Assembly: GCF_009687885.1 (NCBI RefSeq)
Contig: NZ_BLAF01000080.1
Location: 1 to 45,448 of the forward strand
Source of the DNA: Acrocarpospora pleiomorpha
GTDB lineage: Bacteria > Actinomycetota > Actinomycetes > Streptosporangiales > Streptosporangiaceae
Direction: 5' to 3'
Length of the DNA stretch: 45,448 bases
Both the position numbers and the translations under genes were made by a program. Positions 15,946 to 23,582 of the stretch are shown one piece after another. The notes below the pieces were generated by a model. It made no database searches, was not told the origin of the DNA, and worked only from the letters and a program-made list of their open reading frames with translations. Position 1 is the first letter of the stretch; each line of letters starts with the position of its first letter.

Positions 15946-17315
15946 CGGCTCGACCCCCGTTCCGCCAGATACGCCTTCAGTTCCGCCAGACCAGTGCGTC
16001 CCTCCGCGAACCCGGCCAGCTCCACCAGCGCGGGCATGTCCTCGGCGTCTCTGATGCCCGCCGTCGGCACCATCGGCGAGAGCCGCCGTACCTCGAACTC
16101 CTCGGCGTCGAAAACCGGGTTCAGATGCACGATGCTGACCTTTCGCCCCGGGTCGAGCCGGCGCCGCCACACCCGCAGCACCTCCGCGGCCAGCCCCGGC
16201 GGCGCGTTGTCCCACCCGTCCGAGACGATGATCAGCCGCTCCGGCCGCAGCTCCAGGGCGTCGATGATCCGCCGCCCCAGCCCCGTCGCCCCCACCGGCC
16301 GCGCCCGCAGCGCGTCCGAACGCCCCGACAGCCACAGCCCCCGGTAGGAATCCGCCAGTTCCTTCAGCAGGTAGTGGCAACCGAGCGCGACCGCCAGCGG
16401 CCGGCGCCGCTTCACCGGCGACCCGTACGAGGAGAAACTGTCGTCCAGCACCGCGACGACCTTCCCCCACGTCCCCGCGTACGCCCCCGCCGCCCGCGCG
16501 GCCGACGCCCGCAACGCGGCCTCCAGTTCGGGCCCCCGCTTGGCCTCCGGCAACGCCAGCGCGTACGAGGCGAGCCGCACCAACGGCATGGAGGCCAGCT
16601 CGGCCCGCGTGTCCACGCCCTCCCGCCGCGCGGAATCCGTCAGCCGCAGCCGCTCCAGCCGGGTCAGCCGGGGCGCGATCCGCTCCAGGAAAACCGCCCG
16701 GCTGATCCCCCGCCGGGCCGCGAACCCCTCCGCGACCGTGTACGGCAACTCGTACAACGCCGCGCTCTCGTGGTGGGCCCGCCGCCACACCTCCAGGATC
16801 GGCGTCTCGAACCGGACCCGCCGGCGCGGCGCGAACAGGAAATCCCCCAGCTCGCCCGCCAGCCGCAGATGCGCGTGCCGCACCGCCGCCTTCACCCCCG
16901 ACCGGTACTTGACCGCGTCGAAGGCGAGATCCCGCCGCCCGTTCAGCCAGTCCCGCACGATCGCCCGGGTCCGCCGGTTGTTGACCCCGTCCCGCCGCAA
17001 CTCCCCGAACAGCCGGTACACCCGTCCCGGACTCATCCGCCCCAACCGCCACGCGATCAGCGCGCCGTCCCCCGACCCGGGCTCCCGCAGCACCTTGCGA
17101 ATGATCATCGCCGCGTTGTGGTCGTTGATGTCCAGGGCCAGCATCGCCGCGTAGACGTCCGGATAATTGCCGTGGATATATTGGTGCAGGAATTCCAGCG
17201 AGAACCGCTGTTCCCGCCCCGACTCGTAAAACTCCCGCTGCCCCGTGGACGTGATCGCCGCATTGGCGAAAAGCAGCACGTCCTCGCACTCGATCAGGTC
17301 GGCGTACGTCTCCAT
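15942..17315 (-). CDS. TROVE/Ro60-like VWA protein with intact MIDAS
   Basis: ATG 17315 follows GGGGGA at good spacing and gives 457 residues; an upstream ATG at 17360 is less likely. Residues about 1-275 are helical, compatible with a TROVE-like alpha-solenoid. The C-terminal VWA domain (about 285-450) has a complete MIDAS: DDSFS at 291-295, GATGLG around T344 and VSDGWD with D366. Ro60 proteins have this order and bind small noncoding RNAs. The partner gene downstream overlaps by 4 bases and carries an HTH, so the two form one translation unit. The VWA domain is firm; the Ro60 relation is inferred from architecture. Confidence 0.75.
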   Translation of the reverse strand: METYADLIECEDVLLFANAAITSTGQREFYESGREQRFSLEFLHQYIHGNYPDVYAAMLALDINDHNAAMIIRKVLREPGSGDGALIAWRLGRMSPGRVYRLFGELRRDGVNNRRTRAIVRDWLNGRRDLAFDAVKYRSGVKAAVRHAHLRLAGELGDFLFAPRRRVRFETPILEVWRRAHHESAALYELPYTVAEGFAARRGISRAVFLERIAPRLTRLERLRLTDSARREGVDTRAELASMPLVRLASYALALPEAKRGPELEAALRASAARAAGAYAGTWGKVVAVLDDSFSSYGSPVKRRRPLAVALGCHYLLKELADSYRGLWLSGRSDALRARPVGATGLGRRIIDALELRPERLIIVSDGWDNAPPGLAAEVLRVWRRRLDPGRKVSIVHLNPVFDAEEFEVRRLSPMVPTAGIRDAEDMPALVELAGFAEGRTGLAELKAYLAERGSSR

Positions 17316-17614
17316 CGGCCATCCCCCAGCTGTGAACGACCGGCCGGGGAATGGGGGCACGAACTGCGAAGCATCGCTTCAGAGGCGGGTTCCGGAAGTC
17401 GCACCGAAGTCCCGCGACCGGTCAGCCTGGACGATATCAGCGCTTTTGGTAATCCCGCCAAACAATAACTCCTCCCCTGGAAAGGCTCAGCCACCGGCAG
17501 CGCATCCGCACTGTCGATGAAGAAGGTCCGCCGCCATCGTCGCCCGCGACCCGGCGTTGACGGTCGTCTACGACTGGAGAGTGCGGATCGCCGGCTACCC
17601 GGGATCTGTTCGCT
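17316..17614. other. Intergenic, no gene seen
   Basis: The stretch holds the upstream region of the TROVE-like gene and the downstream end of the VOC gene. There is an AT-richer patch near 17440-17475 that could contain the promoter of the leftward VWA gene, but no clear -35/-10 boxes were found. No RNA gene or reliable ORF was seen. Confidence 0.3.
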
Positions 17615-18337
17615 CTACCGCGGGGTCAAAACACAGAACTCATGGCCATCGGGATCGGCCATGACCACCCAACTGACCTCGCCCTGACCGATGTCGATGC
17701 GCGTTGCCCCGAGGGAGATGAGACGGTCAACCTCCGCTTGCTGATCACCGTCGGCGGGTGGAGCGAGGTCGAAATGCAGCCGGTTCTTCCCGGTCTTCGG
17801 CATCAGTGGCGGACCGCCCCAAGTGATCTTCGGCCCGCCGTACGGCGAGCGAATCGCGGTCTCTTGGTCCTGATCCCAAACCAACGGCCAGCCCAGCGCT
17901 TCGCTCCAGAAGTACCCGACCTCCTGCGAACCGTCACACGCAAGCGCTCCGATGAATCCGCAGTCGGCGAGGAAGTTGTTGCCCGGCTCGATGACGCAGA
18001 ACTCGTTGCCTTCAGGGTCCGCGAGCACAACATGAGCATCCTCCGGACCTTGACCAATGTCGATGTGCCGGGCGCCGAGCCCGAGCGCCCTCGCCACCGT
18101 CTGCTGCTGGTCCTCGATGGACGTACTCGTCAGATCGAAGTGCATCTGGTTCTGGCCGACCTTCTGCTCCCGAGTTGGAAGAAATCGGATCCGGAACCCG
18201 GTGTCATCGCTCGGCAGGAGCGCAATGCCGTCTTGGGGGTCGTCGGCCATCTCCCAGCCCAGGACACCGGCCCAGAAGCGCGCGAGCCGGAGCGGGTCGC
18301 GCGCATCGAAGCAGAGCGCGAGAAGCTGACAAGTCAT
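17615..18337 (-). CDS. VOC-superfamily (glyoxalase-like) protein, two modules
   Basis: ATG 18337 (GGAG 4 bases upstream) gives 240 residues; a GTG at 18349 is also possible. The protein has two tandem glyoxalase-like halves. Each begins with a segment on differences at the active site (LCFDARDPLRLARFWAGVLG and FWSEALGWPLVWD) and ends with a matching beta strand (VVLADPEGNEFCVIEP and VVMADPDGHEFCVLTP). The motif HFDL occurs in both halves. Proteins of this Glyoxalase_6 type are common in actinomycetes and act on small molecules or sequester antibiotics; the substrate here is unknown. It stands alone, just upstream of tRNA-Gly-like copy 2. Confidence 0.85.
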   Translation of the reverse strand: MTCQLLALCFDARDPLRLARFWAGVLGWEMADDPQDGIALLPSDDTGFRIRFLPTREQKVGQNQMHFDLTSTSIEDQQQTVARALGLGARHIDIGQGPEDAHVVLADPEGNEFCVIEPGNNFLADCGFIGALACDGSQEVGYFWSEALGWPLVWDQDQETAIRSPYGGPKITWGGPPLMPKTGKNRLHFDLAPPADGDQQAEVDRLISLGATRIDIGQGEVSWVVMADPDGHEFCVLTPR

Positions 18338-18408
18338 TCCGCTCCGCACCTCCGATCTGCTGATTCAAAACCACAGACAGGGCACGTCCTCCGCGCCCAT
18401 AGAGAAAA

Positions 18409-18440
18409 TAGCGCGGGTTCGATTCCCGTCACTCGCTCTA
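18409..18440 (+). repeat. tRNA-Gly 3'-end repeat, copy 2 (candidate att scar)
   Basis: TAGCGCGGGTTCGATTCCCG, then TCACTCGCTCTA, matches the 3' quarter of tRNA-Gly with one change (ACTCGC for ACCCGC). No other tRNA arms lie upstream. A strong hairpin follows 6 bases later, as at copy 3. Confidence 0.65.
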
Positions 18441-18445
18441 GCGTG

Positions 18446-18480
18446 AAGGGCCAGGTCAGGGAGCTTCCCTGCTTGGCCTT
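18446..18480. terminator. Hairpin after tRNA-Gly-like copy 2
   Basis: An imperfect stem (left arm AAGGGCCAGG then TCAGGGA; right arm TCCCTG then CTTGGCCTT) closes on a 3-base loop. It resembles the hairpin after copy 3 in sequence and spacing, so it is probably a copy of the original tRNA terminator. It also ends the leftward gene at 18495. Confidence 0.55.
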
Positions 18481-18494
18481 GATTGTGCCGCCAT

Positions 18495-19244
18495 CTATGA
18501 ACACGGCCTGTCGACGGCGCTGAACCGACAGCACAGCGAACACCAAACCTCGCCCGGCACCAGCGATCCGATCACCTGGGTGAGCAGCAGTTCTTTCAGC
18601 TGGCTCAGGCCGATGGCTTCCTTGCTGAAGCAACGAGCGATCCAGACATCGTGATCACGTGTCCACCAGTTGTTGAGCCGAAGGTGGACAGCGGACACTC
18701 CGTCGAACCACCACAGGTCCGCCGGGCCTGAGGCCTCGTTGGCTGGTGACGGAAAGTCGGCGCCTGCCAGGACCGGAACGATCCCCTGTGGGGAAGCCAA
18801 CTCCAGAAGCAGATGCGGCCAGTGCCGCACGGCCGCAAGCAACGCGTGCGCCTCAAGCCGCTGATCAATGCTCCGATTGAGGATCCTGAGAGGCTTGTCC
18901 GCGAGAGTTATCCCGGCACGGCCATCCAACAGCACCTCGACGCCCCAGGTCCAATCCCCGTCCCAGATCCCAGGAAAGGCCCACCCCTCGGCTGTGCAGT
19001 AGACCGTCGCCTCCCCATCAAGTCCGTATTCCATGCCGTTTACGCCGAGCCCGCCGTACCTCTGCTCAAAAGCGATCATCGCCTCGACAGCTTCATCGGG
19101 AGCTTGGATCTCGACGCCGACCCGATCGACGGCACCGGCATTCCTGTTGATCCAATCCACGGGCATCGGGTTCGACCAACGTGCGAACTCGTCCAGGAAG
19201 TGGCGGAGGCGAGGCGAGATAGATCGATCCGTCCTTATATGCAC
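18495..19244 (-). CDS. Hypothetical SUKH/SMI1-like immunity-type protein
   Basis: The frame is open to 19316; GTG 19244 with GAGG just upstream gives 249 residues, and ATG 19166 is another option. The segment MIAFEQRYGGL, followed by GMEYGLDGEATVY, resembles the SMI1/KNR4 (SUKH) core in which an aromatic-Arg-Tyr-Gly-Gly motif leads into beta strands. SUKH proteins are typical immunity partners of polymorphic toxins, but no toxin is encoded nearby. The C-terminal half (WWFDGVSAVHLRLNNWW) has no recognisable motif. The stop lies 55 bp from tRNA-Gly-like copy 2. The family call is tentative. Confidence 0.55.
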   Translation of the reverse strand: MHIRTDRSISPRLRHFLDEFARWSNPMPVDWINRNAGAVDRVGVEIQAPDEAVEAMIAFEQRYGGLGVNGMEYGLDGEATVYCTAEGWAFPGIWDGDWTWGVEVLLDGRAGITLADKPLRILNRSIDQRLEAHALLAAVRHWPHLLLELASPQGIVPVLAGADFPSPANEASGPADLWWFDGVSAVHLRLNNWWTRDHDVWIARCFSKEAIGLSQLKELLLTQVIGSLVPGEVWCSLCCRFSAVDRPCS

Positions 19245-19420
19245 GCACCTCAACCTACGACCGCCCCTCACCAGAAGCACGGAGGGTGGCGGTGTAGTGG
19301 CGGACCTTCGACGCATCGGTGCCGTAGAGGCAGAGCACGCCGTACTACACGCTGATCACGGCTCCATCCCATCTATAGCAGCGGAGGACGGTAGAACGTT
19401 GGCGTCGTAGGCTGCGCGGC

Positions 19421-20341
19421 ATGACCGGCATAGAGGGCGCGGTGGTGTCCGTCCAGCATGTGCTTGGTGACGGGCCGTTCGCGGAGGTTGGCGAGGCGTG
19501 CGTGGTCCTGGCCGATACCACCGGTGACTACATCGCCGTCGGCGGCTCGCCAGGTTACCCGCAGTGGGCCGGGCGCGACGTCGCCCAGACCTCTGGCACG
19601 GAGGCCTGGGACCGCGTCGGCGTCTACACGGCCGACACGCTCCGGTGTAGGTGGTTGCTGCGGCTGCGCTGGCCCGTCAACGCTCTGGCCTTCCATCCCG
19701 AACGACCGATCCTGGCCGTCGGTTCGGGCTCCTACGATGGCGGCTACATGTTCGACGGCGAGCTGATCATCCTCGACCTCGACTCCGGTCGTGGCGTCTC
19801 CATCCTCAATGTGTCCCGGGAGGTCACCGGGCTGAGCTGGCGAGACGGGCAGACGCTGGAGGTGACCCTGTCGGTACGTGACGACGACGAGCTGGAAGAG
19901 CTCGGCACCTCCGCGGTGACCACCACGATCACGCTGGACGACTGGACGGCCGTCCGCGCGCGTTCGGTGCGCGTCGGCGGCCTCCCGGCCACGCCGGTCG
20001 AACGGGTCGACGACACCAACAGGACCACCGCCGAGGCGACCCTGCGCGCCATCGCCTCCGGGATGGGGCTACGGCGCACGGTGCGACGACGCGTGTGGGC
20101 CGTCGTGGTGCTCGCGGACGGGCGGGTCCTGGCGTGTCTCGACCAGGTGGCCGCCGAATGCTGGACCGGCGCGGGCCGGCCGTTGTGGTCGGTGCCCACC
20201 GACGGCATGGGCTGCCAGATCTTCGTCGATCCCGGTCATCCCGTCGTCCCGCTGTCCCTCGGCACGCACCCGCCCGACACTGTCGTCATCGGCACCCTGG
20301 ACGGGCGCATCCTCGTCTGCCGCCCAACCTTGAACGGCTGA
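19421..20341 (+). CDS. Beta-propeller (WD40-like) protein
   Basis: ATG 19421 gives 306 residues. Short beta-rich repeats dominate: YIAVGGSPGYPQWAGRD, VNALAFHPERPILAVGSG, VTGLSWRDGQTLEVTL, and VVIGTLDGRILVCRP. The phrase ALAFHPERPILAVGS is the typical start of a WD40-type blade. There is no signal peptide or membrane segment, so it is likely a cytoplasmic scaffold or binding protein. It is solitary and transcribed away from the leftward SUKH-like gene. I see no enzyme motif. Confidence 0.6.
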   Translation: MTGIEGAVVSVQHVLGDGPFAEVGEACVVLADTTGDYIAVGGSPGYPQWAGRDVAQTSGTEAWDRVGVYTADTLRCRWLLRLRWPVNALAFHPERPILAVGSGSYDGGYMFDGELIILDLDSGRGVSILNVSREVTGLSWRDGQTLEVTLSVRDDDELEELGTSAVTTTITLDDWTAVRARSVRVGGLPATPVERVDDTNRTTAEATLRAIASGMGLRRTVRRRVWAVVVLADGRVLACLDQVAAECWTGAGRPLWSVPTDGMGCQIFVDPGHPVVPLSLGTHPPDTVVIGTLDGRILVCRPTLNG

Positions 20342-20402
20342 CACGACGTGCCCGTGGCGGTGAATTCTGGCCGGTATGACCGAAAGAACCGACGCCCGTA
20401 CG

Positions 20403-20503
20403 AACCAGCTGACAGGAATCCCGCGATTGGTCCAGGCCAGGCCACCCTGCGCGGCCCAGTCGATCGGCTGAGCCGGATCAACCGTGTTCCAGGTGATCGA
20501 CAC
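20403..20503 (-). pseudogene. Fragment of a paralogue of the 14,086-14,514 gene
   Basis: The leftward frame reads SITWNTVDPAQPIDWAAQGG, matching SITWNTVDPAQPLDWAGEG in the protein at 14086-14514; the DNA is also visibly similar. Similarity ends on both sides, leaving a piece of about 33 codons between the propeller gene and the DHFR-family gene. This is a relic of duplication or recombination. Confidence 0.6.
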
Positions 20504-20546
20504 ATAGAACGCAGGAGGTCTCCGCTCGGCCCGCCCGCCTGACCCC

Positions 20547-21134
20547 TCAGCGGCGGACTCGGTAGCGGATGTGGGTCGCCTCAGGCGTGTCGACGACCCG
20601 CACGATGTCCAACTCGACGCGGGACGGCAGTACGTCGAACAGCCGGCGGCCGCTACCGAACAGCACCGGAATCTGGTGGATCTGCAGCTCGTCCAGCACC
20701 CCGGCTTTCAGCGCCCGGTGGGCTGTGTACGCGCCGTGCACCAACACGTCCCGGTCCCCGGCGGCGGCCTTCGCCTGTGCCATCGCGCTCTCGATTCCAT
20801 CGGTCACGTAGGTCACCAGCGGATAGTTCGCGACCGACGGGCCGGGCGGCCGGTGGCTGGGCACGAAGATCGGCACACCGCGTCCGTGATGATCGCCGCC
20901 CCAGTGATCAACCTGCTCTACAGTACGCCGTCCCGCGAGGATCGCCCCGGTCGCGTTGTATTCGTCGGTGAACCGCCCGGCTGTCCCATCCGTCCGGTGC
21001 CACTCCCCATCGGGCGTGAGGCCCCATTCGTGCAGCCGGATGAAGCCGTCGCCACCGGGGTTGTCCGGTCCGTCGTTCGGTCCCGCGATGTACCCGTCGA
21101 GCGACATCGACATGTAGAGCACTGAAGCAGCCAC
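20547..21134 (-). CDS. Dihydrofolate reductase-family protein (RibD C-terminal domain)
   Basis: ATG 21134 gives 195 residues spanning the whole RibD-C/DHFR-like fold. The N-terminus has SMSLDGYIAGPNDGPDN, typical of this family. ILAGRRTVEQV matches the NADPH-binding helix, and DVLVHGAYTAHRALKAG, followed by ELQIHQIPVLFGSGRRLFD, is the conserved second half. These proteins reduce small substrates with NADPH; most actinomycete copies have no known substrate. It is a stand-alone gene and not part of a riboflavin operon. Confidence 0.9.
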   Translation of the reverse strand: MAASVLYMSMSLDGYIAGPNDGPDNPGGDGFIRLHEWGLTPDGEWHRTDGTAGRFTDEYNATGAILAGRRTVEQVDHWGGDHHGRGVPIFVPSHRPPGPSVANYPLVTYVTDGIESAMAQAKAAAGDRDVLVHGAYTAHRALKAGVLDELQIHQIPVLFGSGRRLFDVLPSRVELDIVRVVDTPEATHIRYRVRR

Positions 21135-21557
21135 TTCGACCCCCTTGGTCTCTGGTTCACCCTTTGCGGTAGACCAACGACGACAGCATTCTCATCGGCC
21201 GCCCCTTCGGGCCGTTAACGGGCCCTTGCTCCCGGCGAGACCGCGCGGTCAGCCCACCCCTCCATGTTCCGCTCAAGATCCGCCTGGCCGTCGCCGGCTC
21301 GGTCGGTCCGTGGAGGTCGCCGTGGTTCGCCAAGGGTGCGCTGAACAACGATGCCCCGATTGATCGCGATGCTGATAGGGGTTCGGGTGAAACCGATCGC
21401 ATCACTGCCGTACAGGCCTGGGCTAAGGGACAGTTCCTAGACACCGAAACGACGCAATCACCTACGCATCGGCGATCTTCAGGTACGCGCCGCCCCCAGC
21501 CTGCTGGCCGGATGCCCCGAAGTCGAACACCTGACGATCCTCTTCCCCGTCACCCGC
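21135..21557. other. Gene-free stretch with remnants
   Basis: No intact gene fits here. On the minus strand near 21462-21540 a short frame reads RQVFDFGASGQQAGGG and then AYLKIADA before a stop, resembling the end of a lost gene. Near 21546-21559 the 14-mer CCCGTCACCCGCTC repeats the core of the tRNA-Gly-like copies, but the flanks do not match, and it lies inside the next gene's end. A phrase near 21420-21445 (AGGGACAGTTCCTAGACA) could be an insertion-sequence end, without a partner. Confidence 0.3.
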
Positions 21558-21944
21558 TCACTCCGGGCTCTCCCGAGGCGTTGATTTCTCTCCGTCGTCA
21601 TCAAGAGGGTCGAGCAGACCGCAGGCTCCTTCGATGCCTCCTGAGGAGACCAGGTCACGGATCGCAGCCGCCATACGTTCGAACCCGACATCCCTGATGA
21701 CGATCAAATCTGAGCACCAGAAGTACCGACCGCCGAGACACTCACCCGTGCGCGCGTTCTTGTCCATGATCTGCTGGACTACATCCAGGGTCATGAAGGT
21801 CGCATACCGGCGTGAGCCATCGCGGAAGGTGATCGTCGCATCTGCCTGGTCGGCGGTGTCCGGCTCGTATCCTACCCAGGCTGGAATGGTCATCTCGAAC
21901 TCGGGATCCGTGATGCAGTAGAAGGTCCCGTCGAAAGTGATCAC
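21558..21944 (-). CDS. Hypothetical protein, coupled to upstream gene
   Basis: GTG 21944 overlaps the preceding stop (GTGA) and gives 128 residues; GAGAGG lies upstream. The first half is beta-rich (ITFDGTFYCITDPEFEMTIP, then ATITFRDGSRRYATFM) and the second half helical (FERMAAAIRDLVSSGG). The C-terminus is acidic. No family was recognised. Tight coupling to the gene upstream suggests that the two proteins work together. Confidence 0.55.
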   Translation of the reverse strand: MITFDGTFYCITDPEFEMTIPAWVGYEPDTADQADATITFRDGSRRYATFMTLDVVQQIMDKNARTGECLGGRYFWCSDLIVIRDVGFERMAAAIRDLVSSGGIEGACGLLDPLDDDGEKSTPRESPE

Positions 21945-22369
21945 CCTGTTGCCTCTCCCGTAGCCGGCCGCGCCGTCTCGGCGACGATGGCAGCAGTGAC
22001 GTAGAAATCGTCCGGAGCGATCTGCGTCACCGCATCGAGGCGGACTGCCCGTCTGTTCGCAGTGATCATATGAACCTCCAAGTGCCGATATCTGAGGTCC
22101 CGCAACCAGATCCGTTCGAGTTCGGCCGCGATCTCTAGGGTTGGATACCCAGGCGCAGTCCGGCATGTGGTCATGATCAGACTGTCCGTATCGCCGGTAA
22201 GGTGAACCGCCACCTCCGTGATCATGGGCGAGTGCCAGAGGTAGACATCGAAGTCGATCGCCATGCCGTCGAGGTCATGCCCATCGCTGGGGGACGACTC
22301 GCCCATCACCCGCTGCTTCACGGCGGCAAACTCGGAAGGTCCCACCAGGACAGTGTCCCGTCTCCACAT
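21941..22369 (-). CDS. Hypothetical protein, first gene of a two-gene unit
   Basis: ATG 22369 gives 142 residues; the frame remains open to a TTG at 22420. The sequence looks like one compact alpha/beta domain (MAIDFDVYLWHSPMITEVAV, then LEIAAELERIWLRDLRYRH). There is no signal peptide, membrane segment or catalytic motif. It ends inside the start of the next gene and begins about 120 bp from tRNA-Gly-like copy 3, at the edge of the scarred region. Function is unknown. Confidence 0.5.
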   Translation of the reverse strand: MWRRDTVLVGPSEFAAVKQRVMGESSPSDGHDLDGMAIDFDVYLWHSPMITEVAVHLTGDTDSLIMTTCRTAPGYPTLEIAAELERIWLRDLRYRHLEVHMITANRRAVRLDAVTQIAPDDFYVTAAIVAETARPATGEATG

Positions 22370-22492
22370 CGCGACATGATCACCGTGCAATTGGGCAGGG
22401 TGGCGAGGGAGCAGCCACAATCACTCACAATCAGCCCAACGCCCAGCTCAGCCGCCCCACCTGCCGTACTCGTTACACTTCTCAAGCCGAAC

Positions 22493-22524
22493 AGCGCGGG
22501 TTCGATTTCTCGTCACCCGCTCTC
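22493..22524 (+). repeat. tRNA-Gly 3'-end repeat, copy 3 (candidate att scar)
   Basis: AGCGCGGGTTCGATTTCTCG, then TCACCCGCTCTC, matches the tRNA-Gly 3' end with a small insertion and changes in the T-loop. No 5' tRNA part is present. It is followed at 22536 by the strongest hairpin of the region, which probably represents the original tRNA terminator. Confidence 0.65.
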
Positions 22525-22535
22525 GGTACGTACGA

Positions 22536-22571
22536 AAAGCCAGGCCAGGGACTGATATCCGGCCTGGCTTT
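22536..22571. terminator. Strong hairpin after tRNA-Gly-like copy 3
   Basis: AAAGCCAGGCC pairs perfectly over 11 bp with GGCCTGGCTTT across a 14-base loop. It would work in both directions thanks to A and T runs at its feet. Confidence 0.75.
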
Positions 22572-22800
22572 GATCGTTTCTAGGCTTCAGTTCGATCTTC
22601 CGTGCCCCTCGCGTGCCCGATCCCTCTGGATCCTGCGTGTCTGGCTTGGCTTCCTCTCGTCCTTCAGGATGTGCTCGGCGGGCTTGCTGAGCGCGTCGGC
22701 CTGAGGCGCGGATCATGGTGTGTGGAGAAGTCGTGCAAATGATGTGTAGGTGCGTCGGGAGATCTGGTCGTGTCCCACCTACAGCCACGAAACTGCACGT
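22572..22800. other. Intergenic; possible 3' remnant on minus strand
   Basis: A leftward frame ending near 22605 reads ADALSKPAEHILKDERKPSQ, then a basic stretch TRRIQRDRAREGHGR. Its place right beside an att-like site fits the end of an integrase gene, but the sequence is too short to assign. Nothing else is seen. Confidence 0.25.
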
Positions 22801-23241
22801 ATGCGTCCCGCGATGAAGACGCCCCGCTGGGCCAAGGGGGCCGTCATCATGGCATTGCTCGGATGGCTTGGGCTGGCCATCGTGTCCTACCTGTCGCTGC
22901 CGATGTTCCAGACGATCTGGTGGTTCAGCAAGCTCATGACTGCGGCGGCCTGGATACCGGCCGCTCTATGGTCCTTCACCGCGGTGATGACCTACCTGAC
23001 GTTAAAGGCGTACGTCCGATCCTTCGCCGTGCTGGTGATCGCAGTGCTCCTAGGCGTGGTCATCTTCAGGATTGACTGGCAGGCCCTCTACATCGACAGT
23101 CAGTTCAAGTTCCACCGGGATGAGTTCGCCGCTCTGGCTGCGGAGAACAAGCTCAGCCGACCACTCACGGTGCCATGGTGGATGAAGTACCTGTCGCTAG
23201 ACGGCCAGGTACGACACCTTCCGGTGTTCGAAGACACCTGA
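22801..23241 (+). CDS. Small membrane protein, interrupted by an in-frame stop
   Basis: From ATG 22801 (or ATG 22813) the protein has 146 residues and about three hydrophobic segments: VIMALLGWLGLAIVSYLSL, WIPAALWSFTAVMTYLTL and VLVIAVLLGVVIFRI. A soluble tail follows (DSQFKFHRDEFAALAAENKL). After the TGA at 23239-23241 the same frame stays open for 43 more codons to TAG 23371-23373, with sensible protein sequence (GVGIAYLPHPPTSETIVQ). A CGA-to-TGA change would explain this, so the annotated protein may be a truncated form. The start codon is uncertain and no family was recognised. Confidence 0.55.
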   Translation: MRPAMKTPRWAKGAVIMALLGWLGLAIVSYLSLPMFQTIWWFSKLMTAAAWIPAALWSFTAVMTYLTLKAYVRSFAVLVIAVLLGVVIFRIDWQALYIDSQFKFHRDEFAALAAENKLSRPLTVPWWMKYLSLDGQVRHLPVFEDT

Positions 23242-23582
23242 CGTGCGGAGACCGGCGTGGGGATCGCCTATCTACCGCACCCGCCGACCTCCGAGACGAT
23301 CGTCCAGACCGCTTCCGGTGACATCGGCAAACCCGTCCGAGACCTGGGCAACGGCTGGTGGTGGGTGGAGTAGTTCAGATGCAGCAGTGCGAGGCGACAG
23401 CGTCCAGCCGGTCCGTCCGCCCAGATGCCGTCGAGTGCCTAGCGCAAAACCTGTCGGCGGGCCACCACTAGCCTGTGCGTGCCGGGAATGGACTCACTGC
23501 GTCAGAATTTCGCGGCGTACCGGGCCGCTGATGATCCATGCGCGCGCATCGTCGAAGCAGGTGGGTGTGATTCGATGATGGT

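Noticed and set aside
14824..17322. A single 832-codon leftward ORF across the TROVE-VWA gene and its partner
   Set aside because: Its first 450 codons are Gly/Arg/Ala-rich shadow sequence. The overlapping 457-residue frame has a MIDAS and real secondary-structure patterns, and the ATGA junction marks two genes.
21546..21559. Fourth tRNA-Gly-like repeat
   Set aside because: Only a 14-base match, flanks differ, and it can be read as the neighbourhood of a gene end. Not counted as a copy.
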